Source of the DNA: a bacterium
GTDB lineage: Bacteria; Zixibacteria; MSB-5A5; GN15; FEB-12
Reading direction: 5' to 3'
DNA: 5,127 bases
Assembly: GCA_030612965.1 (NCBI GenBank)
Contig: JAUWMW010000175.1
Coordinates: 1 to 5,127, forward strand
The translations under genes and the position numbers were made by a program. The notes beneath the pieces are model-generated. The model searched no databases and was not told where the DNA came from. It saw nothing but the letters and a program-made list of their open reading frames with translations. Shown piece after piece: positions 5,000 through 5,127 of this stretch (position 1 is the first letter of the stretch; the number at the start of each line of letters is the position of its first letter).

Positions 5000-5127
5000 C
5001 AGCGGCTCCCCCCGAACCAGCGCAGACTTTCACGCCGATGATGCACGGCCCAACCGGACACCTCGGTTTTCCCCGGGCTTCGCGAACTGAGAGCGATCTT
5101 GCGTTCGTGCGCAAACTTGTCCAGGGC
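4999..5127 (-). CDS. C-terminal end of an upstream gene, cut by the window edge, product not recognised
   Basis: On the minus strand a reading frame is open from the window edge to a TGA at 5001-4999, giving 42 residues. It starts ALDKFAHERKIALSSR and ends RRESLRWFGGSR. Codon third positions are mostly G or C, as in the neighbouring genes, and no stop interrupts it. The TGA shares one base with the ATG of the carrier-protein gene (TGATG), the same coupling style as the rest of the operon. The carrier's ribosome binding site lies inside its last codons. From position, a biotin carboxylase or carboxyltransferase subunit would be expected, but I do not recognise these residues as the end of either. 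Confidence 0.55.
   Translation of the reverse strand, partial: ALDKFAHERKIALSSRSPGKTEVSGWAVHHRRESLRWFGGSR

Noticed and set aside
1..5127. CRISPR array, tRNA, rRNA or phage/IS transposase genes
   Set aside because: I saw no regularly spaced repeats, no cloverleaf with conserved T-loop, no rRNA stretches and no transposase or integrase motifs on either strand.

Overview
The window looks like a piece of chromosome from an uncultured Gram-negative bacterium of moderately high GC. The style of the genes (split methylmalonyl-CoA pathway enzymes, BlaI-type regulator with a small LiaF-like partner, many short hairpin repeats) reminds me of candidate phyla such as Zixibacteria or other FCB-group lineages. 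That placement is an impression from recalled sequence styles and is not proved by anything here.

Layout. Positions 1-443 hold no convincing intact gene. They contain a fragment of a widespread hypothetical-protein family (conserved part about 56-217), which then runs into an inverted-repeat element (238-325). A plus-strand pair follows: a 52-aa two-helix membrane protein (444-602) whose stop codon overlaps the start of a BlaI/MecI-family winged-helix repressor (602-931). Next on the plus strand is a 215-aa protein with an N-terminal signal peptide and a C-terminal membrane anchor (1026-1673). Positions 1674-1929 form a gene-free junction between convergent transcription units, filled with hairpins that look like dispersed intergenic repeats.

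The right half is one tightly packed minus-strand operon, read from 5127 down to 1930. It contains the C-terminus of an unidentified gene (TGATG overlap), a biotin carboxyl carrier protein with a BT-like N-terminal domain (TAGTG overlap), the catalytic subunit of methylmalonyl-CoA mutase (14-nt overlap), a predicted lipoprotein of unknown function, and methylmalonyl-CoA epimerase. The carrier protein, epimerase and mutase fit the route propionyl-CoA -> (S)-methylmalonyl-CoA -> (R)-methylmalonyl-CoA -> succinyl-CoA, or its reverse for propionate formation. The carboxylase catalytic subunits and the B12-binding mutase subunit are not in the window.

The parts most worth a second look are the lipoprotein embedded by overlaps inside the operon, the BlaI-like repressor that stops near the position where BlaI is normally cleaved and lacks the usual dimerisation tail, and the structured repeat block between the convergent units. 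I found no clear evidence of an entirely new system.
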